This document shows, in pieces, positions 20,116-30,915 of a stretch of 64,000 bases of DNA. Position 1 is the stretch's first letter, and each line of letters starts with the position of its first letter. Under the pieces are notes generated by a model. The model worked only from the letters and a program-made list of their open reading frames with translations, ran no database searches and was not told where the DNA came from. The translations under genes were made by a program, and so were the position numbers. Source of the stretch: Anagrus nilaparvatae. Its lineage: Eukaryota > Arthropoda > Insecta > Hymenoptera > Mymaridae. Location: NCBI GenBank assembly GCA_022575985.1, contig JAKSXM010000263.1, positions 11,140,001 to 11,204,000 on the forward strand, in the 5' to 3' direction.

Positions 20116-21622
20116 ATGAGGTTGAGAAGTCGTAATTACTCCTTGCTTAAACAAGAATCACCTAAAAGGTATAATATTATTATTTTATAATATTATTTTA
20201 CAATTTTTTAATAATTTTCAAATATAAATATCTTTTTTTTTTTTAATAGAGAGGAAGAGTCAAAGTGTAGGGTATACGCAAAAAAAAGAAAGGGTACTCA
20301 AGCACCTAAACATGAGACAAATAATCTAGCATATACACCTGCATCTTATCCTTTGGAAGGAGTTGTAAGTGAAGCACAAATACCACAAAATAAAGCTGCC
20401 TTGCCTTCTCCTGCAAAAATGGTACGAGTAAAATCACCAGCTTTAGAAGTTCATGCATCATCTCGAGCTGAAACTCAACATCAAAAAATACCTGTTGTTA
20501 TACAAGCTGCTATTCAACAACAACCAATATGTACTGCTTCGTCAGCTCCATTTCCACAAGTACTTGCATCTCGAGCTGAAACTCAACATCAAAAAATACC
20601 TGTTGTTATACAAGCTGCTATTCAACAACAACCAATATGTACTGCTTCGTCAGCTCCATCTCCACAAGTACTTGCATCTCGAGCTGAAACTCAACATCAA
20701 AAAAAACCTGTTGTTATACAAGCTGCTATTCAACAACAACCAATATGTACTGCTTCGTCAGCTCCATCTCCACAAGTACTTGCATCTCGACAAAGACAAG
20801 TATGTGTTATTTCACCAGCGCCAGCTCAACAAGTACTTACATCTCGACAAAGTCAAGTACGGCCTGCTTCACCAGCTCCAGCTCAACAAGTATATGCATC
20901 TCGAAAAAGTCAAGCTGTCCCTAGACAACAAGCGCATGTTGCCAATCGAGCTCCAGCTGCTATACCAGCTCCAGCACCAGCTGTACGTAATGTTTTTAAT
21001 GACTTTCAACATTATGTTAACTTAAGGTAATAACTTTTTTGTAATTAAATTATTCAAAATTGATTATGATTAATATTTTTTTCTCTTTTTTTTTTTATTT
21101 AGAATATCTGTAAAAGAATATAGAGAGGATGAGTTTGAAAAATTTTTATTGTGGGAAAGAGATGGAGTATATTTCCTTAAAACTCGTATCCATCTACTTG
21201 CAACATTTTCTCAAGTTCAAACAATAAGTGATGAAATTTATAGCGGAAATAAAAACCAAATTATGTGCATTCGAGGTGTTTATTATCGTGATATTTCTAA
21301 TAGTCCCAAATGGATTTGTTCAAGTTGTGCATTATTGAAAGGATTAAATAGTACGAGCAGATTCTTTCAACATGATGCTGCTTTATCATCAAACATTGGT
21401 GATAAACGATGCACAACATGTAACATTTCACCATTAAGGTACCAAAATTATAAAAATTGTTCTCACTGTGTAAATCATTTGAATTGTGATAAAATTAATA
21501 AAATTTTAAGAGGTGAAATTATACGTGAAATTCCAGAAATTTTAAAATTTAATGAGATTCGAAAAGCAATAAAATTTATTAATAGATATGTAAACCAAAA
21601 ACAATACGAATCTAGATATTAA
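20116..21622 (+). CDS. Three-exon gene for an unknown repeat-containing, Cys-rich protein
   Basis: Not recognised. Exons 20116-20168 (ATG), 20250-21026 and 21103-21622 (TAA) join in one phase; both split codons restore Arg. Both introns (81 and 76 bp) are AT-rich GT-AG introns with T-rich acceptors. The N-terminus is basic. Exon 2 encodes three near-identical 36-residue repeats (108 bp each, 20463-20786) starting SRAETQHQK, then shorter Ala/Pro/Gln/Ser repeats (QVxASRxSQ type). This makes a disordered domain. Exon 3 starts with a compact segment (about residues 275-360), followed by paired cysteines: CSSC, CTTC, and a CSHCVNHLNC cluster. This suggests one or two zinc-binding sites. It lies in the same orientation as the PolB-like gene and inside the same TIRs, so it moves with the element. 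Open frame and conserved splice signals argue for function. Nucleic-acid binding is only a guess. Confidence 0.7.
20463..20786 (+). repeat. Coding 108-bp tandem repeat, three copies
   Basis: Copies start at 20463, 20571 and 20679, each with TCGAGCTGAAACTCAACATC. They differ at only a few positions, implying recent expansion or gene conversion that kept the frame. Confidence 0.9.
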
Positions 21623-22616
21623 ATTAAGTTTTTAAATTAATATTAAAGTGCTTTATTTAGTTTTTAAATTAATTATTGAATAATAATTTTAAAAAAATGA
21701 CTAAAGAAAAAATTTAAGCTTATGTGCTTTAAATGTTATAAAAAAACTTGTAAAACAATTGTGTTCTTGTTCTTGTTTGAATATGTTTTCATAAATATTT
21801 TATATTTAAAAATTTAAAAAAGATAAATAATTAAGAAAAATTATATATAATTATGCACAGGTTTTTAATTAAAAAAATCATCAGAATATTATATAAATTA
21901 AAAATTTAAAAAATTTAATACTTTTATAATAATAATTAAACATTTATAAAAATTAAACATGCGAATATGTTTTAAAACTTATAAAAAATTAAACAATTGA
22001 GTTTGTTAAATTTAAAATTTAAGTTTTTAAATAAAAACTTTTATAATCATTTGAGTTTTGATCAGTCAGTTTTGATGTTTCAGTTTTGTGCTAAAAAGTA
22101 TAGATAAATTCTACTTCTATAAAGTAAGTTATCTCATTATTTAATATAATTTTTATGTTTTATAATGTCAACAAAAATAAAAAATTAATCATAAATAAAA
22201 AAAAAAAATTTTATTTTTATAGATCGGTTGACATTTTAATGATAAATTTAAATTTAATAAAAAAATTGATTTTCTAATTTTTATGTTTTATAATGTCAAC
22301 AAAAATAAAAAATTAATCATAAATAAAAAAAAAAAAATTTTTATTTTTATAGATCGGTTGACATTTTAATAATAAATTTAAATTTAATAAAAAAAATTGA
22401 TTTTCTTTTACAATTCCTTTCCTTTCCAAAAAAAAATTCTTTTACTATCATGTCATGGTATATAAATCACATCATGGTATATAAATAGTTGAAAGGTATG
22501 ATTTGTATACCTTGATTTTTTTTTAATTCACGGGAAGGGAATTGGTCATGTAAAATGGCGGAAACATCTCTCTTGTGCAACTGGAGGACACGCACGACCG
22601 GGCGATACCCCATATT
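21623..22616. other. 3' flank inside the Polinton-like element, with a 128-bp tandem duplication
   Basis: AT-rich and noncoding. A 128-bp unit is duplicated at about 22151-22406; each copy holds ATAATGTCAAC and, further on, GGTTGACATTTTAAT, which form a short inverted pair. The left half (21623-22150) shows nothing else. Confidence 0.65.
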
Positions 22617-22810
22617 GACTTCCCCCACCACCACTTCAAAAAAATGGCAGACACGCACGCACGCATGGAAAAAACCTATCGTGCAATTGCACGCACACAC
22701 GCAATAACCTGTCGTGCAACTGCACGGCTGACGTTACCCCCACCATCGGCTTCCCCCACCACCACTTCCCCCACCCCAACCCGGCGCCATACGCTTATTG
22801 TCTATCTACT
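22617..22810 (-). repeat. Right terminal inverted repeat of the Polinton-like element
   Basis: Reverse complement of 16249-16442 with three mismatches, ending TCTATCTACT and followed by the TSD copy GAAACA at 22811-22816. Short ORFs here are compositional. Confidence 0.85.
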
Positions 22811-22854
22811 GAAACAGATAACATTTTCCAATTTACCGGTTTTCTAAGTGAAAA

Positions 22855-23110
22855 TTTAAAGAAACGGTTACGAATTTTGGATAGCCAGGGAACTTTTCGA
22901 TCGATATCTACGTTTAGGTAATTTTCTGAATATACAGTAAAGCGAAAATCGGTGGCTGAGAGCTGTCAGTCCAAAATTTTAAAAATTTACAAAAACGGCA
23001 TAAAAGATTTTAAAGCGTGAACATGGGGCGGAGAGGACACTATATAAGTATATACATGATCAACTAGAGATCCTATTTGCAAGTCAACGTACAATGCTCG
23101 TGGAACCCAC
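22855..23110. repeat. Right member of the older flanking inverted repeat
   Basis: Inverted counterpart of 15235-15560: TTGGATAGCCAGG, AGGTAATTTTCTGAA, GGTGGCTGAGAG and CAAGTCAACGTAC blocks in reversed order. The two arms have diverged considerably more than the Polinton-like TIRs and so are older. Confidence 0.55.
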
Positions 23111-23429
23111 CTTATTTATTTTAAAAAATTTCCTTCACTTACCTATATCAAAAGAAAGTTTTAATTACTTTCCAATTTGAAATCCTCACTGAGTGAACGA
23201 CGTTTAAAAAAATTTAAAGTATACATATCATGATAACGCAATCAAAGAACTTATTTTGGGTTTTTTAAATAAACAGTATCTTTAATAAATTATTTTACTC
23301 TTTTATCATACATACCTGATAGAGACGTACGCACTAAATATGTAGCAGACGATGCCCTTTGTTTGTTAAACGAAAACTACTAAAAATATACCTATATAGA
23401 AAAAAATATTTAAAAATTTTAATACTTTT

Positions 23430-23790
23430 AACTTACACATCGAATCACAGCTGATTCATCTCGAATATAGTACAATAAAAGTTTTCCTATTTGTAAGACA
23501 AAGAACACTTTGGTTTTGGAGACGAGATAAAAAAGGACAGATTTTTAAAATCTATCACGGTTTTATACGCCTAGAACACCTACTGTGTTTTATCTTTATT
23601 TTTCTTTGTCTTAATAATTTTTAAATACTCCACTGACTTTTTTTTAAAAACTTGCCTGTCTTGAACCTATGCGTTTATCTTTGTCTTGTAAATGAAAAAT
23701 ATTTTAGGTAAAAAATATCATCAAAAATATTTTAATGTTTGATGCATGTGGTATATATTAAAATTTTTAATATTATATAATACAGAGGCG
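23430..23790. repeat. Dispersed repeat, copy 1
   Basis: Shares with 27785-28110, in the same orientation, a series of blocks: CAGCTGATTCAT-like, GTATTTGTAAGACAAAGAA-like, GAGATAAAAAAGGACAGATT and a TGTGTTTTAT block. It is a noncoding repeat family of unknown class. Confidence 0.6.
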
Positions 23791-23919
23791 GATCTAGAAA
23801 ATTTTTTGTGGGGTTCATTTGAATCAAATTACAAAAATTTTGCTAAAAAAGATCCTTAAAATTTTTTTGGGGGGGTCAAACTGGTATTTCTCGTTAATTA
23901 TGTAACGTAAAATTAAAAA

Positions 23920-24340
23920 ACACCCGAAAATAAATTTTCTGAATTAGATTTAGGTTTTTAAGATCAATGAAAAAGAATTTGAGATGTAAATTTTCATAAT
24001 TTGACCGTGCAAATTTATTTCGGTTTTCCAATATGGCGGACCCGATAATTTTATAAATAACTAAAAATCAATTTTCTGCAGTAGAATTGGGTTTTAAAGC
24101 TCAGTAAAGACGAATTTGAGATGCAATTTTTCATAGTTTTACCTTGCAAATACTATTCGGTCTTCCAATATGGTGGGCCGGAAAACTTCAAATACGCCCG
24201 AACATCAATTTTCTGCATTAGATTTGGGTTTTTAAGATAAATGAAAACGAATTTAAAATGCAAATTTTCATTCTGATTATGACCTTGAAAATATTTTTTG
24301 GTTTTTCAAATCCCTTCGGATACGACATATTGGAAAACTT
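23920..24340. repeat. Tandem units related to the array at 2470-3440
   Basis: Three to four units of about 120 bp contain CGGTTTTCCAATATGGCGG, followed by an ATCAATTTTCTGCA block and GAATTTGAGATGCAA. The first block is the reverse complement of the core seen in the 2.5-3.4 kb array. Confidence 0.6.
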
Positions 24341-24589
24341 TTAGAATACCTTCCTGTGTATTACCTGGACTTCTGGAGGACTATATTTCCGTTTTCCGTC
24401 CATATTTATTAAAATTAAGTTTTTTTCTATTTTATGCACAAAATTTCGCGATTTTGTGCACAAGCTTGTGTACAAACTTATGTGCATCTTGTGCACAACG
24501 TTGTGTACAACGCTTGCACAGGATTTTTTGATACGGGTTATACTGCTTCATGCTGAAATTAAAAAAAAAAACAATTGCTTTTTTATTAA

Positions 24590-24810
24590 AAGGGGTGTTA
24601 TTGCTGTTTCTGCACTCTTTGCGTCAAGATTAGGTCCACAAGGCTTTTTTGGGTCGCTGAAAACGAATTTTATGGATTTTTTAATAAAAATGTAATATTT
24701 CACCCTTATAATTAGCTAAAACTACCCCCAAAAGGCGAATACATAAAAAATACCCCCTTTTGGGGGTAGTTTTTGCAAATTTAAGGGTGAGGTCCCATTG
24801 TCTTCGCCAA
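24590..24810. repeat. Repeat containing a CCCCC/GGGGG palindrome
   Basis: AAAACTACCCCCAAAAGG at about 24718 is mirrored by CCCCCTTTTGGGGGTAGTTTT about 40 bases later. The same family recurs at 59930-60480 and near 7370-7440. Confidence 0.6.
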
Positions 24811-25117
24811 ATGACCCCGATTTTCGTGTTCCATCCCCCCCCACCACCGTATTGACTGGAGTATAGTACTTGTAATTTTCTTAGTTATTTTATGTTCATG
24901 CTAAGAGTGACTTCAATTAATAATCCATTGCGTATACTTTTTCATTCAAAGGTTACATCCAAAAATCTTAAATTTCAATAAAGCTTTGCTTTATTACATA
25001 TAACTGTGATTAAATTTATGCATAAGTGATAAATTTTTTTTTTTTTTGGTGCTAGTGCTAATAATCCAATTATAAAACAGTTATTTCAATACTTTTATAA
25101 GTTAATTGTTGTGTAAG

Positions 25118-28100
25118 ATGGGTCGTAGATATTTGTATAAAAATAAAAGTCGACCTTCTCGTCCAAAATCCACAAAGGCAGCATGTGCGAAAGCGTAAGT
25201 ATATGTATATATATTTTAGTTTGAACTTAGTTTCTACATAATTTATAAAATTTTAAATTTTTTGGATACTTGCTTTTTGGTGGAATTATTAAATGTTTGC
25301 AGGATTTGTCAAATACGGGATGAGCGAAGTTAAACTTACAAAAAAAAATTAATTAATCTATTTTTAACAATGGGTAGTTTCAGTGACCCGAAAAACCAAT
25401 AGTAGAACTTTTTTAAATCCAGTTCCCCATCTCAGACCCCCCCCCACGTTTAAAACGCAGTAAAATCTTAACTGCTAGCGGAAGGTAAGATTAGCAAACA
25501 GGTATCCAGAGGGGGGCCAAGGGGATCATAGCCCCTCCCGAGATTAAAAATTTTTGAAAAAATAGCAATATTTTAACCTTCATTTCAAAATTAAAAAAAA
25601 TTTTAAATCTGAATAATTTATTTGATAAATTGAGCTAACAATTGTTTGGATATTTCGCCTCTTTACAATTATTACTCATAAAAAATTTAAAATTAGAGAA
25701 CATTAAATTTGATTGGTAATAAAGAAAACAAAAAATTTTAATTAAAAAAAATTTGGGGTTTTTGGATTATATTATATCTTCTAGGTGACGCTGGCACCTT
25801 TTAACTCTACTAAATACCTTCCATTAAGTTTTATTTTTTTCGTGCAAATGTCAGTTTTTAATCCCCGCAATCCTTATCAGTAATTCTCTTGCATTTAGTC
25901 AGTAAACCAAATGACTATATTTAAAAATATAAATTTTTAAATTGCTGCCATCGTCCTATCGTCTTGGAAATCACAAATTTGATTTTTTTTCATTTTTCGT
26001 GATTTTTTGTGATTTTTTTTGGTAAAATCCGCTAAATATTATATTGAATAGAAAAAACTAGATTTTTTAGGTCTAGGGGAGTTATAAGGCTAAAAAACGC
26101 AAAAAATCGCGAAAAATCACGAAAAATCATTACAAGACGAAAATAAACCATCTCAACTAGTAACGCTTCATGATTGAGGTACAAAAAAGCCAAAATCAGA
26201 AAAAAATCAAAAACAATTTTTTAAAATCAAATTCATGATTTCCAAGACGATAGCCCCTCGGAAATTGTTGACTAAAATGGGTATATAGCTCTCAAAAATT
26301 GTACATTTCTCTTAATTTTTAAAAATTTTTTACTCGCTCCTGTTGGTTCAGTAGTTTTTATTGTATATGGCTCTATATAAAAATGGTGCTTAAAATTAGC
26401 GATATAATTAAAAAAAACGCCGCCAAGTAATTGGCAATTTGGTTGACAATATGGTTCCTCATTAGCAATAACAAAATGTTCTTAATGGTCTATTTTACCT
26501 GATAAAGTATAATGTCATAAGAAAAACTATAAGAATGATCTTTTCAAGCTTCGAAAAACCGATTTTTCATCTTCCTGAGGTCTCAAAACGTGCTTGTATG
26601 CCAAAAAATCAAAACATAAATTTTGATCGATCACAATGGTTCCTCTATGGGGAACCAATAATAAAGCGGTATTTTTAATTTAAAATTTAATATCTCGCAA
26701 AAAAATGATCGAACCTACTAAAGAATTTTTGAAAATTCAGAGTTTGAACAAAATTTTTGAGACCTATAAATCCCATTTTGATTTTAACGTTGAAATTTGG
26801 TTTAAAAACCCATCAAGGTTTGAGTCCTATAAAAGTTGTTGTATTTTAGCTATTCAAATTCTCTCGTATTTAGTCTAAAATTGCAAGAAAATTCTTGCCT
26901 GCGTAATTACTATCATATCTATTTCTCAAACATGATTCATAAAATGAAGACATTTCCAATATTTGTCATTGCTTCATGAAACACAGTGCCACTAATTTGG
27001 GAACGTTTTTTTATTTTTAAAACTTGTTAAATTGGAATAATATTTATAATTTAATATTTAATAATTTAATATTCTAATAAATCAGTTTTTTTCCACTGTG
27101 TGTCGGTATGCACGACTAATACCAACTTTTTTGAATTTTATAGTTTTTCAAATTTTGGCTTGCTAGCTATTTTGCTGATTTACGGCTTAGCCACGTGACT
27201 AAATCTGACCAACAATTTGAATTCTGTGGTAAATATTACATGAGAGCCTTACAAGCATAGATAAGCTTTAAAAAAAATTACTTATATTTTGGTAAAACAA
27301 AAATTGTGTTAATCATTTATAAGGTTTTTTTTAGATTAGTGTTAATTTTCCATCAAAATTTCATCCATTTTAATTTTTTTAATATTTTAATAATCTATTT
27401 TTTTTTTTTTTTTTATAAACTATTGTATCTGAATGTAATTTTGGGAAATTTAAAGAAAAAATTTTTTCTTTTAGTGGAAAACTTTTCGGCTATTTTCTCT
27501 AAAGACAAATTTCTCTTAGGGCACAAATTTGAATTTTCCTGCGAATCGAAAAACAGTTGGAAAAATCTCACTGAAAATTCGAATTGCTAATAAAATTTTA
27601 GTTTCGAAAACTTTTTTAAACGTGTTCTAGAGTTTTTACGAATATTTCAAAAATGGTGGCTGAAGAGAGCATTTTCATCAAAAAACTTTAAAACAGTATA
27701 ATACCCTTAAAAATTTATAAAAAACCTTCAGATACACGGAATTATCTATTTTTAAGTTGCTTTATTGGAAAAAAAAATAAATTGTTTATTTTTTAGACCT
27801 TACTTCACCAAATCACAGGTGATTCATCAAATATACATTCAAAGTTTTCGTATTTGTAAGACAAAGAAGAACACACAGGTGTTGGACACGAGATAAAAAA
27901 GGACAGATTTTTAAAACCTATTGCACGAACCTATTGTGTTTTATATCTTTTTTTTATTTGTTTCAATAATTTTTAAGTACTCGACTGATTTCTTTTTAAG
28001 AACTTACGCGTGTCTTGCACCTATGCGTTTATCATTGTCTTACATATGAAAAATCTGTTTATGTTCGATGCAAACGGTAATAATAAAATTTTAAATATTA

Positions 28101-30018
28101 TTATAGAGCGAAGCTCTACCTTAATGCATGCAAAAATCGACACCTTGTGGGCATGATATCTCAACAACGATCTATCGGATTACTTTCATTTTTTAAAACT
28201 GGGTTTCTTTTATCGAGTTGATGGAACCTATGGTTTTTGGGCCCAATCCGCTATTTTTAAAAGCATGTTTATTCTTGTATTTTTGCTTCACAGAGGTGAA
28301 AAACCTTATAAATGTCAACTGCGCAAAAAATATCATAGCTTTTGTATAAACTTTGCATCGATGAAATATCATAGAAATGCAAAATAACACAAGATACTTA
28401 TATTTTTAGGCGCGATCACCCTATGTATCCAATACATGGATGAAATCGTGCCTTATCAGTTTTTCAGATCAAAAAATGGAAAAGTTTCTAAATTGTCCAA
28501 TTCGTGGAGAAATTTGGTCCCCAAGTCATTTAGATGCCTGTAAATGCTTATATTGCCTTGGTGTGTGTAGGGATGTATGTTCGAGAAAGTTTATCCTTAA
28601 GATCTTAGAACCTACTACTCGATGAATCAAAAATCCCTTACACCAATTTTTTTGAAATCAGATCTAGTTGCAGGGTTTTCAATTTCAAGTGATTTCATCA
28701 AGTCCTTGCAAAGAAATGTTCAAAAAACTGATTTCAGATATTTAAAAAAATTATGAAAAAATGATAAAAATGGTTAAAAATGAATTCGTTTTGAATTTAA
28801 TACATCCAAAATGTGGTTAATGATCTAAAATAACCAGAAAATAACTAAATTAATTGAAATTTATTTTTTAGGCACGATCCCCCTATTTATGCAATGCATA
28901 GATGAAATCGTGCCTTAAAAGTTTATTAGGTTAAAAAACAAAAAAATCTTAAATTGTCCAATTCTTGAAGGGATTTGGTCCCCAGGTCATTCCGATGCCT
29001 CTACATGCTTATATTACCTTGGTCTGTGATAATAAATAATAGTTTATTAGGGTGTGGATCCCATCAAAGTTATTAAAGAGAAAGTATACACAACAAATAT
29101 GTGATCGTGTTTAAAATAAAAAAGCTTTAGCTTTTTTATAATTCTTTGCGTTTTTTATTATTTATTTTTTAATCCGAATTTTATTCAATTAATGAACCAA
29201 AAATTTTGAAACCAAAAATTGAGGAACCAAAAATTTCAACTTCTAATAATAATTGTTTCAAGATTTTTGATTTTCGACGAAACATATAATTTTCAAAATA
29301 TCGATTTTTCGGGAAAAAATTTAGAAAATAAAAATTTTTTTTAGTAAATCGGTAGTAAATAATGTCCTAATTATGATACTCAAAGATTTTCAATATCAAA
29401 ATCTTTATAAAAAAGTCTTGATTAATTTTAAGCAATTTCAAGAGCTAATATCTACGCCTGTAGTCAACAAATAAAACATTTTTTTTTATATTCTAAGGGA
29501 CATATAACTTGAACGGCTATAAAAATCAAAGATTCTAGAAGTTTCAATTTTCAGTATACAACTCTACGTTCAATACTAGAAAAATCGTTATGGATCAAAG
29601 AATAAAATTAAATATAGCTACATTGTAAAAATTTTTTATACATAGTATAAGTTTTGTAAAAATACAAAGCGCTTGTAAAATCACAAATGTAACTGAAAAA
29701 TACAATTTTTTTGTGATTTAACTCTTTATCAATTTATACAATAGTTACAATAAAAAAACCATCCTCTAGCCACAAGAGGAATCCGCTTACGACAAACGGA
29801 AAAATTTTTCAGTGTAGTACTGATTCCTTAATATTTAAATTAAACTTATTGATAAAATTGAAAAATATATACAAACATGCAAACATTTATTTATTTTACT
29901 AAAGTAAAATGTATCTAATCTATTTGAATAAAGAATAATTTGTTTAAATAAAATTTGCAGAAGAAAAGCTAAGGCCGCAAAGAGAGCAAATAAAAAACAT
30001 CCTGAAGCAATTAGTCCG
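25118..30018 (+). CDS. 5' exons 1 and 2 of the Mutator-like transposon gene
   Basis: Exon 1 is 25118-25194 (ATG, 25 codons plus 2 nt, donor GTAAGT). Exon 2 is 29961-30018 (acceptor TTTGCAG, donor GTAGGT). The split codon resolves to Ala and exon 2 ends in phase 0, matching exon 3 at 30916. Together they encode about 45 very basic residues (Arg/Lys/Ala-rich). Such a short basic leader is plausible for nuclear targeting or DNA contact. The 4766-bp intron 1 is full of repeats. Assignment rests on phase-perfect splicing and shared basic character, not homology. Confidence 0.6.
27110..27775. repeat. Diverged half-copy of the palindromic element family of 53337-54928
   Basis: Shares in the same order CTAGCTATTTTGCTGATTT-like, CACGTGACTAAATCTGAC-like, GAATTTTCC, GGTGGCTGAAGAGAGC and AAAAAACCTTCAGAT blocks with one arm of the later element. 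The opposite arm is missing. Confidence 0.6.
27785..28110. repeat. Dispersed repeat, copy 2
   Basis: Direct counterpart of 23430-23790 (see that entry). Being inside intron 1, it is transcribed with the Mutator-like gene if that gene is expressed. Confidence 0.6.
28408..29030. repeat. Direct repeat pair of about 165 bp
   Basis: 28408-28580 and 28870-29030 share GATGAAATCGTGCCTTA, AAATTGTCCAATTC, GGTCCCCA and TGCTTATATT. One copy contains a 61-codon ORF with several cysteines; the second copy does not preserve it, so I do not call a gene. Confidence 0.6.
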
Positions 30019-30915
30019 GTAGGTATTATTAAAAAAATAAAAATAATTTAATTTTTAAATGTTTGTAAATTTATTTTTGCGCAATATTTTTCTAATAATA
30101 AAAGGGTAAACAATAATTTCTGCATATTGATATAAAATGTATATTAATTTTATTTTTGATACTTGTTATAACTTTGTATTTTATTTAAGAATTCATTAAT
30201 AATAATTTTTTTTTTTAAGGTAGGAGAACGAATTAGAAAGGCATTTTTAAAGATATTTTTTTAAATTTATTTTATTATTTTCTTTATTACTTATCACTTT
30301 ACATTTTTCACCTAACGTAGAAAAAAAGCCCAAAAAAGTCAAAAAATAAAAAAATGGACCAGCCTGAAAAAAATTTTTTAAAATAGACGTTGTTTTTTAC
30401 CCTGTTACATCTAAATATTAGAATATTTAAATTAATCTTTTTTCAATTTTTAATAAAAATAACGCGTTAAGGTTTTTCAAAATCTCTCTAGCCAATCCGG
30501 AGTGTCAGGCAGTTGAAAAAAGGTTAAAGTCGTGTTACATAGTTGTAACACAAACTTCTGAAAAAATATTTTGAGAGAGAATTTTTGATGGTATAATAAG
30601 TAAAAAAAAAAAAAATAATAAAAATTCGATTTCTATAGAATCTAATTCGTTTTCCTGCCTGAACATCGTTTTTAATTCCTCTGAATCCTTTATACAAAAC
30701 AACTAATGGGTTGTATAGTGAAATAGATTTTAAAAACTTAAATTCGAGACTTTTTATTGTCAAACTTATAAAACTCTTATGTTATAATAATCCATATCCT
30801 AGGAATCCTATGACATGAAAATATGCTGAGTGTTAACAGTGATTGCAGCTCTTTTTATAGCTCTCATTATAAAAATTAAAAATTATAAACATAAAGCATT
30901 ATTATTATTTTTCAG

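Larger units (their letters stand above)
16249..22810 (+). mobile_element. Miniature Polinton/Maverick-like element with 194-bp TIRs and 6-bp TSD
   Basis: Positions 16249-16442 and the reverse complement of 22617-22810 match over 194 bp with three mismatches, starting AGTAGATAGACAAT. GAAACA flanks both ends exactly (16243-16248 and 22811-22816). TIRs of hundreds of bp, AG termini and 6-bp TSDs are established Polinton/Maverick features. At 6562 bp the element is far shorter than the 15-20 kb autonomous forms. It carries only two genes: a PolB-like N-terminal protein (17973-19448) and a three-exon gene (20116-21622). Integrase, ATPase, capsid and protease genes are all absent. Near-identical TIRs point to fairly recent movement. 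The structure is seen directly; the Polinton assignment combines the TSD, termini and first gene. Confidence 0.75.
25195..29960. other. Large repeat-filled intron of the Mutator-like gene
   Basis: It holds no gene of its own that I can support. Visible content: a short inverted structure at 25960-26240 around AAATCACAAATTTGATTTTT; a diverged half-copy of the 53337-54928 palindromic element at about 27110-27775; a dispersed repeat at 27785-28110; and a direct repeat pair at 28408-28580 and 28870-29030. Short ORFs at 27306, 28193 and 28440 fall in these repeats. Confidence 0.6.

Noticed and set aside
20453..21025. 190-codon Leu/His/Asn-rich ORF in another frame of the three-exon gene
   Set aside because: It is a shadow of the coding tandem repeats. 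The other frame joins exons 1 and 3 in phase.
28440..28625. 61-codon Cys-containing ORF as a small gene
   Set aside because: The direct repeat copy at 28870-29030 does not keep the frame, and the ORF lies in an intron.
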